NCBI GenBank assembly: GCA_934661165.1
Contig: CAKUJB010000019.1
Span: forward strand, 1-21,721
DNA length: 21,721 bases
From: an uncultured Microbacteriaceae bacterium
GTDB taxonomy: Bacteria > Actinomycetota > Actinomycetes > Actinomycetales > Microbacteriaceae
Reading direction: 5' to 3'
The translations under genes were made by a program, and so were the position numbers. A model generated the notes under the pieces. It saw only the letters and a list, made by a program, of their open reading frames with translations, had not been told where the DNA came from and did not search any database. Below, piece by piece: positions 1 through 7,332 of the stretch (positions within the stretch are counted from its first letter, which is position 1; each line of letters opens with the position of its first letter).

Positions 1-984
1 ACGCGCGTGCCGCTCGCGATCGTGCCGGCCGGCACGGGCAACCTGCTCGCCCGCAACATCTCGCACGAGCTGCTGCTGCTGCGCCGCGCCGTCCACTCGG
101 CGTTCCACGGCATCGACCGGACGGTCGACCTCGCCTACGTCGACGCCGTCGCGCCGGACGGTCTCGACCCGTGCGACCTGCGGCTCGCGCGGGGCGACGA
201 CGCGATCCGGGCTCTCGTGCAGTCCCGTCGCCCGATGTTCGAGTTCATGATCCGCCGGATACTCGCGGGCTTCGACCTCGAGGCGCCCGAGGGCCGCGTC
301 GCCGCGCTGCGCGCCGCCGCGCCCGTCGTCGCGGGCATCCGGGATCGCGCCCTCGGGGTCGAGTACGCACGGCTGCTGGCTCGCTGGCTCGGCATGGACC
401 CCGCCGAGACGCTCCGCGCGGTTCGTGGCGCGCGCCCGACCGCGCCCGCGGACGCCCGCCCCGCCGCCGAGGCCCGCAGTCAGTCGGATCCCGAGCCCGG
501 GCCGCCGCCCGGCGCGAGTCTCGCGACGCTCCGCACCGACCCGAACACGCGCATCGAGCGCGACGCGCTCATGGCGATCCTGCAGTACCCGGAGGAGGTC
601 GGCGCCGACCTCGCCCGGCGCGCGCTGAGCGCGGCCTTCGCCGACCCGAGCCTCGCGGTCGTCCGGGACGCGGCCGCCGTGACGCTCGAATACGCGGGCG
701 CGCCGCGGTGGCTCGAGGACATCGCGGGGGAGCTGCCCGACGCATTCCAGGGACTGCTCCGGGAGCTCGCTGTCGCACCGATCCCCGCGAGCGAGGAGAC
801 CATCCCGCGATACGTGCGCGGCATCGTCGGCGTGCTCGTCGACCGCGAGCTGTTGCGACGCAAGCGCGACGCGCTCGGGACGCTCCAGCGCCTGGATCGC
901 GCGAGCGAGCCGGATCGCTTCGCGCAGCTGCAGCGCGAGCTCGTCGACATCGACCGCCAGCGCGCAGCCATGCGGACCGAGTAG
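1..984 (+). CDS. dnaG: DNA primase C-terminal part fused in frame to a diacylglycerol-kinase-like N-terminal fragment (5' partial, probable chimera)
   Basis: The frame is open from base 1, so the start lies outside the window; the GTG at 7 is only the first internal start codon. The first ~45 codons carry the glycine-rich PAGTGNLLARN motif of the diacylglycerol kinase/lipid kinase family. From about base 150 the protein becomes bacterial primase: DGLDPCDLRL, then RRPMFEFMIRR and EGRVAALRAAAPVV (end of the RNA-polymerase/TOPRIM core). A proline-rich linker follows, then the helical DnaB-interacting C-terminal domain ending at 984. The primase zinc-binding domain and the catalytic TOPRIM acidic residues are absent, so this product could not prime replication. 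Primase is essential, so an assembly misjoin, or a rearranged second copy, is more likely than a working fusion. The next gene starts 2 nt after the stop. Confidence 0.8.
   Translation, partial: TRVPLAIVPAGTGNLLARNISHELLLLRRAVHSAFHGIDRTVDLAYVDAVAPDGLDPCDLRLARGDDAIRALVQSRRPMFEFMIRRILAGFDLEAPEGRVAALRAAAPVVAGIRDRALGVEYARLLARWLGMDPAETLRAVRGARPTAPADARPAAEARSQSDPEPGPPPGASLATLRTDPNTRIERDALMAILQYPEEVGADLARRALSAAFADPSLAVVRDAAAVTLEYAGAPRWLEDIAGELPDAFQGLLRELAVAPIPASEETIPRYVRGIVGVLVDRELLRRKRDALGTLQRLDRASEPDRFAQLQRELVDIDRQRAAMRTE
136..165 (+). other. Junction between lipid-kinase-like and dnaG sequence
   Basis: Upstream the translation reads like a lipid kinase just after its PAGTGN loop (…DRTVDLAYV). 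Downstream it reads like primase (…VAPDGLDPCDLRL). The words AYV and VAPDG would fit either family, so the crossover cannot be placed more exactly than this interval. The families and the change between them are visible. Whether the cause is biological recombination or misassembly is not decidable from the sequence. Confidence 0.65.
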
Positions 985-985
985 C

Positions 986-1855
986 GTGAATGCCGTGACC
1001 GACCCCGCCGCGACCGAGCGCCCCGCCGAGTCGGCCGCCCCCGCGCAGATCGCCGTGCGTGCGAGCGACCTGTCGCTGCGCTACCACACGTCGAGCCAGC
1101 TCGTGCGTACGAAGGCCGTCGACGGCGTGGACCTCGAGATCCGCCTCGGCGAGCTCCTCGCGATCGTGGGGGAGACCGGCTCGGGCAAGTCGACGCTCGC
1201 GCGCGCCGTCGCGCTCGAGGCCGGCATCGCCCGGGACCGCCGCGCCCCGGTCATCACGGGCGGCAGCCTCACGGTCCTCGGACACGAGGTCCGGGGGATC
1301 TCGGGGCGTCGTCGCCGCCGTCTCCAGGGCCGCGTCGGCTACCTCCGCCAGGAGGCGGGGCAGCACCTCGCGCCGCGGCTCACGGTCGAGGAGAACATCA
1401 TCGAGCCGATCTATGCGCTCGATCGGGACTTCGACCGGATGCGGGCCGGAGGCCATGCGGCGACGCTGCTCGACTCAGTCCATCTCCCGCTGTCGATGCT
1501 CGACGTCCTGCCGCACGAGCTGTCCAAGGGCCAGCGCCAGCGCGTCGCGATCGCCCGATCGCTCGTCCTCGAGCCCGAGGTGCTCGTCGCCGACGACCCG
1601 ACCGCCGGCATCGACGTCACGGTGCGCGGGCAGATCCTCGACGTCATCGCGCAGCTGCAGCGGCAGCGCGCATTCGCCGCCCTCGTCGTCACCGCGGACC
1701 TCGCCGAGGTGCGTCGGATCACCGACCGCGTCGCGGTCATGCAGATGGGGCGCATCGTCGGGATCGGCTCGATGGATGAGGTCTTCGAGGACCCGTTCCA
1801 CCCTTACGTCCGCCGGCTCGGCGAGTCGCTCGGCGCCATCCGCACCGGGGGCTGA
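986..1855 (+). CDS. ABC transporter ATP-binding protein, peptide/nickel (Dpp/Opp) type, degenerate active site
   Basis: A 289-aa single nucleotide-binding domain. Visible are Walker A GETGSGKST (62-70), signature LSKGQ (179-183) and a Walker B region reading VLVADDPTAGID (about 199-210). The C-terminal FEDPFHPYVRRL is typical of OppD/DppF-like ATPases. Two catalytic positions are changed. The glutamate that follows the Walker B aspartate is Asp204 (DDPT instead of DEPT), and the switch-loop histidine of the usual VTHDL is Ala237 (VTADL). By family knowledge these changes slow or abolish ATP hydrolysis while allowing binding. No permease or binding-protein gene is adjacent, so the partner is unknown. 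GTG start, 1 nt after the dnaG stop, so probably co-transcribed with it. The fold is certain; the transported substrate is not. Confidence 0.88.
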   Translation: MNAVTDPAATERPAESAAPAQIAVRASDLSLRYHTSSQLVRTKAVDGVDLEIRLGELLAIVGETGSGKSTLARAVALEAGIARDRRAPVITGGSLTVLGHEVRGISGRRRRRLQGRVGYLRQEAGQHLAPRLTVEENIIEPIYALDRDFDRMRAGGHAATLLDSVHLPLSMLDVLPHELSKGQRQRVAIARSLVLEPEVLVADDPTAGIDVTVRGQILDVIAQLQRQRAFAALVVTADLAEVRRITDRVAVMQMGRIVGIGSMDEVFEDPFHPYVRRLGESLGAIRTGG

Positions 1856-1863
1856 GCGCCGCC

Positions 1864-2412
1864 TCAGACCTCGTCGGGGAACTGGAAGCGCTTCACCTGC
1901 GGCTTCGGCATGCGCATGAGGCGCAGCTGGAGCGCTCGAGTCGACGCGTACCAGCGCACGCGCTCGGCACGATCGCCCCACCGCGCGTTCACCCGCTTCT
2001 GAATGCGCTGGGCGAGCAGGGCGGTGTCGAGCACGATGAGCGCGAAGAAGCCGAAGAGCGCGTACGTCACGTACTCCTGGACGGCCGCGATCGGCAGGTA
2101 CATGAGGATGATGACGAGGAACATGACGGGGATCACGAACTCCCCGATGTTGAGCCGCGCGTCGACGTAGTCGCGCACCCAGCGCTTCTGCGGGCCGCGG
2201 TCGCGCTGCGGGAGGTAGCGCTCGTCGCCCGCGGCGTAGCCGGCGTTCGCCTTGGCGCGCTGTTCGAGATCCTTCTCCTTGGCGATGCGCCGCGCCTCTT
2301 TGCGATCCGCGACGACGATCGGCCGGCGATTCTCCGCCTCGCGGGCCTTCCGGCTCGGGGTCGGGCGACCCTTGCCCGAGGGGGCCTGGGTCTGGGTCTG
2401 GTCATCGCTCAT
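1864..2412 (-). CDS. DUF3043 family membrane protein
   Basis: A 182-aa protein matching the actinobacterial DUF3043 family as I recall it. It has a long charged, Lys/Arg/Glu-rich N-terminus (about residues 1-85) with the typical KGRPTPSRKAREAENRRP stretch, then two hydrophobic helices (about 92-108 and 114-134), then a basic C-terminus. It is therefore probably a two-helix inner-membrane protein with both tails in the cytoplasm. Function is unknown. The ATG at 2412 is preceded by AGGAG at good spacing, so it uses a Shine-Dalgarno site, unlike the leaderless gene opposite. It converges with the ABC gene (8 nt between stops) and diverges from the M20 peptidase (20 nt). Confidence 0.85.
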   Translation of the reverse strand: MSDDQTQTQAPSGKGRPTPSRKAREAENRRPIVVADRKEARRIAKEKDLEQRAKANAGYAAGDERYLPQRDRGPQKRWVRDYVDARLNIGEFVIPVMFLVIILMYLPIAAVQEYVTYALFGFFALIVLDTALLAQRIQKRVNARWGDRAERVRWYASTRALQLRLMRMPKPQVKRFQFPDEV

Positions 2413-2427
2413 GGGCTCCTAAGATTA
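2413..2427 (-). promoter_or_regulatory. -10 box and Shine-Dalgarno site for the DUF3043 gene
   Basis: Read on the minus strand: TAATCT (2427-2422), then AGGAG and ATG at 2412. The -10 overlaps the opposite-strand -10 of the peptidase gene. Confidence 0.5.
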
Positions 2428-2432
2428 CCCGC
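2420..2432 (+). promoter_or_regulatory. Leaderless promoter -10 of the M20 peptidase gene
   Basis: TAAGAT at 2420-2425 followed by 7 nt and ATG at 2433. There is no Shine-Dalgarno sequence. The transcript is expected to start at or next to the A of ATG. Confidence 0.55.
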
Positions 2433-3842
2433 ATGTCCGCCCGCCTCCCATCCCAGTCCACGCGCGAGCGCATCGCGGCGGCGGTCACCGCCGGGATGCC
2501 GACGGCGATCGCCGACCTCTCCCGCCTCATCCGCATCCCCTCGGTCTCCTGGGACGGCTTCGATCAGGCGCACGTCGAGGCGAGCGCGGAGGCGGTCGCG
2601 GCGCTGCTGCGCGACCTCGCGCTCTTCGATCGCGTCTCGGTCGAGCGCGCGGCGAATCCGGACGGCACTCCGGGGCGCCCCGCCGTCCTCGCGGTCCGGG
2701 CCGCGCAGCCCGGCAGGCCGACGGTGCTCCTCTACGCGCACCACGACGTGCAGCCGCCCGGCGCCGAGGAGGACTGGGACAGCCCGCCGTACGAGCCGAC
2801 ACTCCGGCCGACGCCGACGGGGGAGCGGCTCTACGGGCGCGGCGCCGCCGACGACAAGGCCGGCGTGATGGCGCACATCGCGGCCCTGCGCTCGCTCGTC
2901 GAGGCGACAGGTCAGGCGCCGGGGATCGGGATCGCCGTGTTCATCGAGGGCGAGGAGGAGTTCGGCTCGCAGTCGTTCCGGAGCTTCATCGAGCGCCACC
3001 GCGACGAGCTCGCCGCGGACGCGATCATCATCGCCGACTCGGACAACTGGGACCATGCGACGCCGGCGATCACCGCGTCGCTCCGGGGCAACGCGACCTT
3101 CGTCCTCACGGTGCGCACGCTCGAGCACGCCTCGCACTCCGGCATGTTCGGTGGCGCGGCGCCCGACGCGACGCTCGCGGCGATCCGGCTGCTCTCGACG
3201 CTGTGGGACGAGGACGGCGCCGTCGCCGTCGCCGGCCTCGCCGGGACGGCCGCCCCGACGCCCGACTATCCCGAGGCGCAGCTGCGCGCGGACGCCGGAC
3301 TGCTCGAGGGCGTCCGGCCGATCGGTCGCGGCGACCTCCTCGGCCGGATCTGGCACCAGCCCGCGATCACCGTCACCGGGGTGGACCTGCCGACGGTCCG
3401 CAACGCGTCGAACACGCTCACCCCGGCCGTGCGCATCAAGGTGAGCGCGCGCATCGCGCCGGGCCGGTCAGCGGCGGAGGCCTACGCCGCGATCGAGGCG
3501 CATCTGCGCGCGAACGCGCCGTTCGGGGCGCAGCTCGGCTTCGAGGACGTCGTCATCGGCGAGCCGTTCCGCGTCGACACCGCGGCGCCGCACTACCGGC
3601 TCGCGAAGGAGGCGATGGCCGCGGGCTGGGGGCGCGAGGCGGTCGAGATCGGCATCGGCGGATCGATCCCGTTCATCCCGACGCTCGTCGAGGTCTTCCC
3701 GTCGGCGCAGATCCTCGTGACGGGGGTCGAGGACCCCGACACCCGCGCCCACAGCCCGAACGAGTCGCTCCATCTCGGCGTCTTCCGCCGCGCGGTGCTG
3801 AGCGAGGCCCTGTTCATCGCCGCGCTCGACGGTCGGGAGTAG
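2433..3842 (+). CDS. M20 family dipeptidase (zinc metallopeptidase)
   Basis: A 469-aa cytosolic M20/M25/M40 peptidase of the carnosinase-like dipeptidase group, which hydrolyses dipeptides with two bridged metal ions. Visible are YAHHDVQP (101-108; H103 and D105 fit the HxD metal and catalytic pair), GRGAADDKAG (bridging aspartate), EGEEEFGS (172-179; general base and metal glutamates), an ADSD segment, and the late AHSPNE histidine. The lid/dimerisation domain lies in the middle, with an intact THxxH-like EHASHSGMFGG segment. Length is normal for the family. The ATG at 2433 is chosen because TAAGAT sits 7 nt upstream (leaderless). Its stop codon overlaps the next promoter. Substrate specificity is not predictable. 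Confidence 0.93.
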   Translation: MSARLPSQSTRERIAAAVTAGMPTAIADLSRLIRIPSVSWDGFDQAHVEASAEAVAALLRDLALFDRVSVERAANPDGTPGRPAVLAVRAAQPGRPTVLLYAHHDVQPPGAEEDWDSPPYEPTLRPTPTGERLYGRGAADDKAGVMAHIAALRSLVEATGQAPGIGIAVFIEGEEEFGSQSFRSFIERHRDELAADAIIIADSDNWDHATPAITASLRGNATFVLTVRTLEHASHSGMFGGAAPDATLAAIRLLSTLWDEDGAVAVAGLAGTAAPTPDYPEAQLRADAGLLEGVRPIGRGDLLGRIWHQPAITVTGVDLPTVRNASNTLTPAVRIKVSARIAPGRSAAEAYAAIEAHLRANAPFGAQLGFEDVVIGEPFRVDTAAPHYRLAKEAMAAGWGREAVEIGIGGSIPFIPTLVEVFPSAQILVTGVEDPDTRAHSPNESLHLGVFRRAVLSEALFIAALDGRE

Positions 3843-3851
3843 AATCGAGGC
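3840..3851 (+). promoter_or_regulatory. Leaderless promoter -10 of the Fe-S carrier gene
   Basis: TAGAAT at 3840-3845, 6 nt, then ATG at 3852. The TAG of the box is the stop codon of the upstream peptidase gene. Confidence 0.55.
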
Positions 3852-4235
3852 ATGTCCGACACCCTGCTCCTCACCCCGACCACCGAGTCTCCCGAGCACG
3901 GCGTCCGCCTCACGGCGCCCGCCGCCCAGAAGGTCGTGCGCCTGCTCCAGCAGGAGGGTCGCGACGATCTGCGACTCCGGCTCGCGGTGCAGCCGGGCGG
4001 GTGCTCCGGCCTCATCTACCAGCTCTACTTCGACGAGCGGATGCTCGACGGCGACGCGATCGTCGAGTTCCCGTCGGGCGAGGGCCACGGCGTCGAGGTC
4101 GTCGTGGACCGCATGAGCACGCCGTATCTCGAGGGGGCGGTCGTCGACTTCGAGGACTCCATCGAGAAGCAGGGCTTCACGATCGACAACCCGAACGCGG
4201 CGGGCTCGTGCGCCTGCGGCGACTCGTTCCACTGA
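3852..4235 (+). CDS. erpA: A-type iron-sulfur cluster carrier (HesB/IscA/ErpA family)
   Basis: A 127-aa A-type carrier that receives an Fe-S cluster and passes it to apo-proteins. The three conserved cysteines are present: Cys51 in GGCSGLIYQ, and Cys120 and Cys122 in SCACGDSF, near the C-terminus. The CAC-G-SF form is a slight variant of the usual CGCGxSF. The N-terminal ~20 residues precede the conserved core (GVRLTAPAAQKVVRLL). The ATG at 3852 has a TAGAAT -10 box 6 nt upstream. It lies directly before ctaC, an arrangement I recall from other actinobacteria, which suits cluster supply to the Rieske protein encoded nearby; that link is inference. The ErpA symbol is by family; IscA-like naming is equally possible. 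Confidence 0.9.
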   Translation: MSDTLLLTPTTESPEHGVRLTAPAAQKVVRLLQQEGRDDLRLRLAVQPGGCSGLIYQLYFDERMLDGDAIVEFPSGEGHGVEVVVDRMSTPYLEGAVVDFEDSIEKQGFTIDNPNAAGSCACGDSFH

Positions 4236-4240
4236 GCCGA

Positions 4241-4253
4241 TAGGGTAGGACTC
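4241..4253 (+). promoter_or_regulatory. Leaderless promoter -10 of the ctaCDF operon
   Basis: TAGGGT at 4241-4246, 7 nt, then GTG at 4254. No Shine-Dalgarno sequence is visible. Confidence 0.55.
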
Positions 4254-5144
4254 GTGCGTTCAACTCGACGTCGGAACTGGCTGCTCGTCCCCCTCGGCAT
4301 CACCACCGCGATCCTCCTGGCCGCCTGCACCCCGCAGGAGCAGGCCGGATTCCTCCCGCAGGGTGAGGCGTTCGGCGAAGGGGCGGTGACGAACCACACC
4401 GACCGGATCACCGGGCTGTGGACCACGTCGTGGACGGTGCTGCTCATCGTCGGCCTCATCACGTGGGGCCTGCTGCTGTGGTCGCTCGTCGTCTACCGGC
4501 GTCGCCGCGGTCAGACCGGCCTGCCGGTGCAGATGCGCTACAACATGCCGATCGAGTTCCTCTACACGGTCATCCCGTTCATCCTCATCATCGGATTCTT
4601 CTCGTTCACCGCCCGTGACATCACCGCGATCGAATCGGAGCCGGCCGGCGGATCGGACATCCACGTCTCCGTCTTCGGCAAGCAGTGGTCGTGGGACTTC
4701 AACTACCTCGACGAGGACGTGCACATCGCCGGTATCCAGGCGCAGTACGGCCCCGACGGCTTCATCGACGGACAGAACGTTCCGACGCTCGTCCTTCCGG
4801 TCGGCAAGTCGGTGCAGATCGACCTCGAGGCCCGCGACGTCATCCACAGCTTCTGGGTGGTCGACTTCCTCTACAAGAAAGACCTCATCCCCGGCAAGTC
4901 GAACGTGATGTACTTCACGCCGACGAAGGAGGGCACGTACCTCGGCAAGTGCGCCGAGCTCTGCGGCGAGTACCACGCGCAGATGCTCTTCAAGGTGGAC
5001 GTCGTCTCGGAGGCCGAGTACGAGGACTTCATCGCGGCGCTCAAGGCCGATCCCTCGTCGCAGGGCATTCTCGGCCACGAGTACGACCGGAACCAGAACT
5101 TCCCGCAGGACGGGATCCACTCGCTGGAGGGTGAGGACCGATGA
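4254..5144 (+). CDS. ctaC: Cytochrome c oxidase subunit II (aa3 type, lipoprotein)
   Basis: A 296-aa subunit carrying the CuA centre that takes electrons from the QcrC haems. The N-terminus is a lipoprotein signal: basic MRSTRRRN, hydrophobic helix, lipobox LLAAC with Cys25. Two transmembrane helices follow (about 60-85 and 100-122), then the extracytoplasmic cupredoxin domain. CuA ligands are His198 (VIHSFW), Cys233, Cys237, His241 and Met244 (CAELCGEYHAQM). The aromatic electron-entry patch is the KQWSWDF segment. GTG start, leaderless. The stop overlaps the ctaD start (ATGA), indicating translational coupling. Confidence 0.96.
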   Translation: MRSTRRRNWLLVPLGITTAILLAACTPQEQAGFLPQGEAFGEGAVTNHTDRITGLWTTSWTVLLIVGLITWGLLLWSLVVYRRRRGQTGLPVQMRYNMPIEFLYTVIPFILIIGFFSFTARDITAIESEPAGGSDIHVSVFGKQWSWDFNYLDEDVHIAGIQAQYGPDGFIDGQNVPTLVLPVGKSVQIDLEARDVIHSFWVVDFLYKKDLIPGKSNVMYFTPTKEGTYLGKCAELCGEYHAQMLFKVDVVSEAEYEDFIAALKADPSSQGILGHEYDRNQNFPQDGIHSLEGEDR

Positions 5145-6865
5145 CCAGTACACTCGTCAACCCCGAGACGGGGATCGCGCCCGGCCGCAAGGTCGAGCGC
5201 AAGGGCAACGTCCTCGTCAAGTGGATCACCTCGACCGACCACAAGGTCATCGGGTACATGTACCTGATCACCTCGTTCATCTGGTTCCTCATCGGCGGGG
5301 TCATGGCGCTGCTCATCCGCGCCCAGCTCGTCGGTCCGGGCATGGACATCATCCAGACCGGTGAGCAGTACAACCAGCTGTTCACGATGCACGGCACGAT
5401 CATGCTGCTCATGTTCGCGACGCCGCTGTTCGCGGCATTCGCGAACGTCATCATGCCGCTGCAGATCGGCGCGCCCGACGTCGCGTTCCCGCGACTCAAC
5501 GCATTCGCGTACTGGCTCTACAGCTTCGGCTCGCTCATCGCGGTCGCCGGCTTCCTCACCCCGCAGGGCGCCGCGTCCTTCGGCTGGACCGTGTACGTCC
5601 CGCTCTCGGAGACGACCTTCTCCCCGGGCCTCGGCGGCAACCTCTGGGTATTCGGCCTCGGCCTGTCCGGCTTCGGCACGATTCTCGGTGCGGTGAACTT
5701 CATCACGACGATCATCACGCTTCGCGCCCCCGGCATGACGATGTGGCGGATGCCGATCTTCAGCTGGAACACGCTCATCACCTCGCTCCTGGTGATCCTC
5801 GTCTTCCCCGTCCTCGCGGTCGCGGTGCTCGCGCTCGGTGTCGACCGGGTCTGGGGCGGCCAGATCTACAACCCGGAGAACGGCGGTCCGGTGCTCTTCC
5901 AGCACCTGTTCTGGTTCTTCGGCCATCCCGAGGTGTACATCATCGCGCTGCCGTTCTTCGGCATCGTCTCTGAGATCTTTCCGGTCTTCAGCCGGAAGCC
6001 GATCTTCGGCTACAAGACCCTCGTCATCGCGACGATCGCGATCGCCGCGCTCTCGGTCACCGTGTGGGCGCACCACATGTACGTCACGGGCTCGGTCCTG
6101 CTGCCGTTCTTCTCGCTCATGACGATGATGATCGCCATCCCGACCGGCGTGAAGATCTTCAACTGGATCGGCACGATGTGGCGCGGGTCGGTGACGTTCG
6201 AAACGCCGATGCTCTGGTCGATCGGCTTCCTTATCACCTTCGTCTTCGGCGGACTCACCGGCGTCATCCTCGCCTCGCCGCCGCTCGACTTCCATCTCGC
6301 CGACACGTACTTCCTCATCGCGCACTTCCACTACGTGGTCTTCGGCACCGTCGTGTTCGCGATGTTCGCCGGATTCTACTTCTGGTGGCCGAAGTGGACG
6401 GGCAAGATGCTCAACGAGCGGCTCGGCAAGCTCCACTTCTGGCTGCTGTTCATCGGCTTCCACACGACGTTCCTCGTTCAGCACTGGGCGGGCGTCATGG
6501 GCATGCCGCGCCGCTACCGCGACTACCTCGTCGAGGACGGCCTCACCTGGATGAACCAGCTGTCGACGCTCGGCGCGGCGATCCTCGCGATCTCGCTCAT
6601 CCCGTTCTTCTACAACGTGTGGATCACCGCGCGCCGTGCGCCGAAGGTCACGGTCAACGACCCGTGGGGCTTCGGCCGCTCGCTCGAGTGGGCGACGAGC
6701 TGCCCGCCGCCGCGCCACAACTTCGTGTCGATCCCGCGGATCCGGTCCGAGTCGCCGGCGTTCGATCTCAACCACCCGGAGCTCGCCGGTTACCCCGGCG
6801 GCGCCTCGGCGGAGGCGATTCCTGCCGGCTCGGGCGTCGACAACGCGGACGGCAAGGGGAACTGA
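5141..6865 (+). CDS. ctaD: Cytochrome c oxidase subunit I (aa3 type)
   Basis: A 574-aa catalytic subunit that reduces O2 to water and pumps protons. Twelve hydrophobic helices are expected. Ligands visible: His84 (haem a, MHGTIM), His262 (CuB, GHPEVY) with Tyr266 for the His-Tyr crosslink, His311-His312 (CuB, WAHHMY), and His395 (haem a3) and His397 (haem a) in HFHYV. Glu264 and the GAPDVAFPRLN segment mark an intact D-channel, and Lys338 (GVKIFNW) the K-channel, so this is an A-type haem-copper oxidase with full pumping machinery. The start overlaps the ctaC stop by 4 nt and ctaF follows after 3 nt. No residue is missing. Confidence 0.97.
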   Translation: MTSTLVNPETGIAPGRKVERKGNVLVKWITSTDHKVIGYMYLITSFIWFLIGGVMALLIRAQLVGPGMDIIQTGEQYNQLFTMHGTIMLLMFATPLFAAFANVIMPLQIGAPDVAFPRLNAFAYWLYSFGSLIAVAGFLTPQGAASFGWTVYVPLSETTFSPGLGGNLWVFGLGLSGFGTILGAVNFITTIITLRAPGMTMWRMPIFSWNTLITSLLVILVFPVLAVAVLALGVDRVWGGQIYNPENGGPVLFQHLFWFFGHPEVYIIALPFFGIVSEIFPVFSRKPIFGYKTLVIATIAIAALSVTVWAHHMYVTGSVLLPFFSLMTMMIAIPTGVKIFNWIGTMWRGSVTFETPMLWSIGFLITFVFGGLTGVILASPPLDFHLADTYFLIAHFHYVVFGTVVFAMFAGFYFWWPKWTGKMLNERLGKLHFWLLFIGFHTTFLVQHWAGVMGMPRRYRDYLVEDGLTWMNQLSTLGAAILAISLIPFFYNVWITARRAPKVTVNDPWGFGRSLEWATSCPPPRHNFVSIPRIRSESPAFDLNHPELAGYPGGASAEAIPAGSGVDNADGKGN

Positions 6866-6868
6866 CCC

Positions 6869-7285
6869 ATGAAGACCAACATCCTCCTCTTCTGGATCAT
6901 CTGCGTGTTCTACCTCGCAGCGACGGTGATGTACACGATCTGGACGATCGTCGCGGAAGGCCAGCCCGAGTGGGTCGGCGTCATCGCCATGCTGCTCGCC
7001 GCAGCGCTCGGCGCGATGATCGCGACATTCCTCGGCATGGCGTACAAGGCGCAGGGCGGGGAGCTCCCCGAGGACATCAGCACCGCGGACATCGACGACG
7101 GCGACCCGGAGATCGGGCACTTCAGCCCGTGGAGCTGGTGGCCCATCACCCTCGCCGCGGCGCTCTCGATCTCCTTCCTCGGCATCGCCGTGGGCACCTG
7201 GCTCACCTTCATCGGCGTCCCGCTCATCGCGGTCGCCATGGTCGGCTGGGTCTACGAGTACTACCGCGGGAACTTCGCCCGCTGA
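6869..7285 (+). CDS. ctaF: Cytochrome c oxidase subunit IV, actinobacterial type
   Basis: A 138-aa membrane subunit found only in actinobacterial aa3 oxidases. It has helices near residues 5-27 and 32-55, a short acidic loop (EDISTADIDDGDPEIGHFSPWSWW region), then two more helices at about 92-112 and 113-130. It supports assembly and packing of the bcc-aa3 supercomplex and has no redox centre. It lies 3 nt after ctaD, with a G-rich stretch (AAGGGG) upstream as ribosome site, and is the last gene of the operon, followed 12 nt later by a strong terminator. Confidence 0.93.
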   Translation: MKTNILLFWIICVFYLAATVMYTIWTIVAEGQPEWVGVIAMLLAAALGAMIATFLGMAYKAQGGELPEDISTADIDDGDPEIGHFSPWSWWPITLAAALSISFLGIAVGTWLTFIGVPLIAVAMVGWVYEYYRGNFAR

Positions 7286-7297
7286 GTCACGACTCGT

Positions 7298-7332
7298 GAA
7301 GACGCCCCGAGGGTTTCCCTCGGGGCGTCTTC
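7298..7332 (+). terminator. Intrinsic terminator of the ctaCDF operon
   Basis: Perfect 16-bp stem (7298-7313 with 7317-7332) closed by a TTT loop, beginning 12 nt after the ctaF stop. Only a short T-rich tail (CGTTTC) follows, as is common in GC-rich actinobacteria. Confidence 0.88.

Noticed and set aside
4871..7120. Long minus-strand open frame of about 750 codons opposite ctaC/ctaD/ctaF
   Set aside because: It is the antisense shadow of strongly conserved oxidase genes. The translation is Arg/Glu/Asp/His-rich without motifs, a typical result of codon bias in GC-rich DNA.
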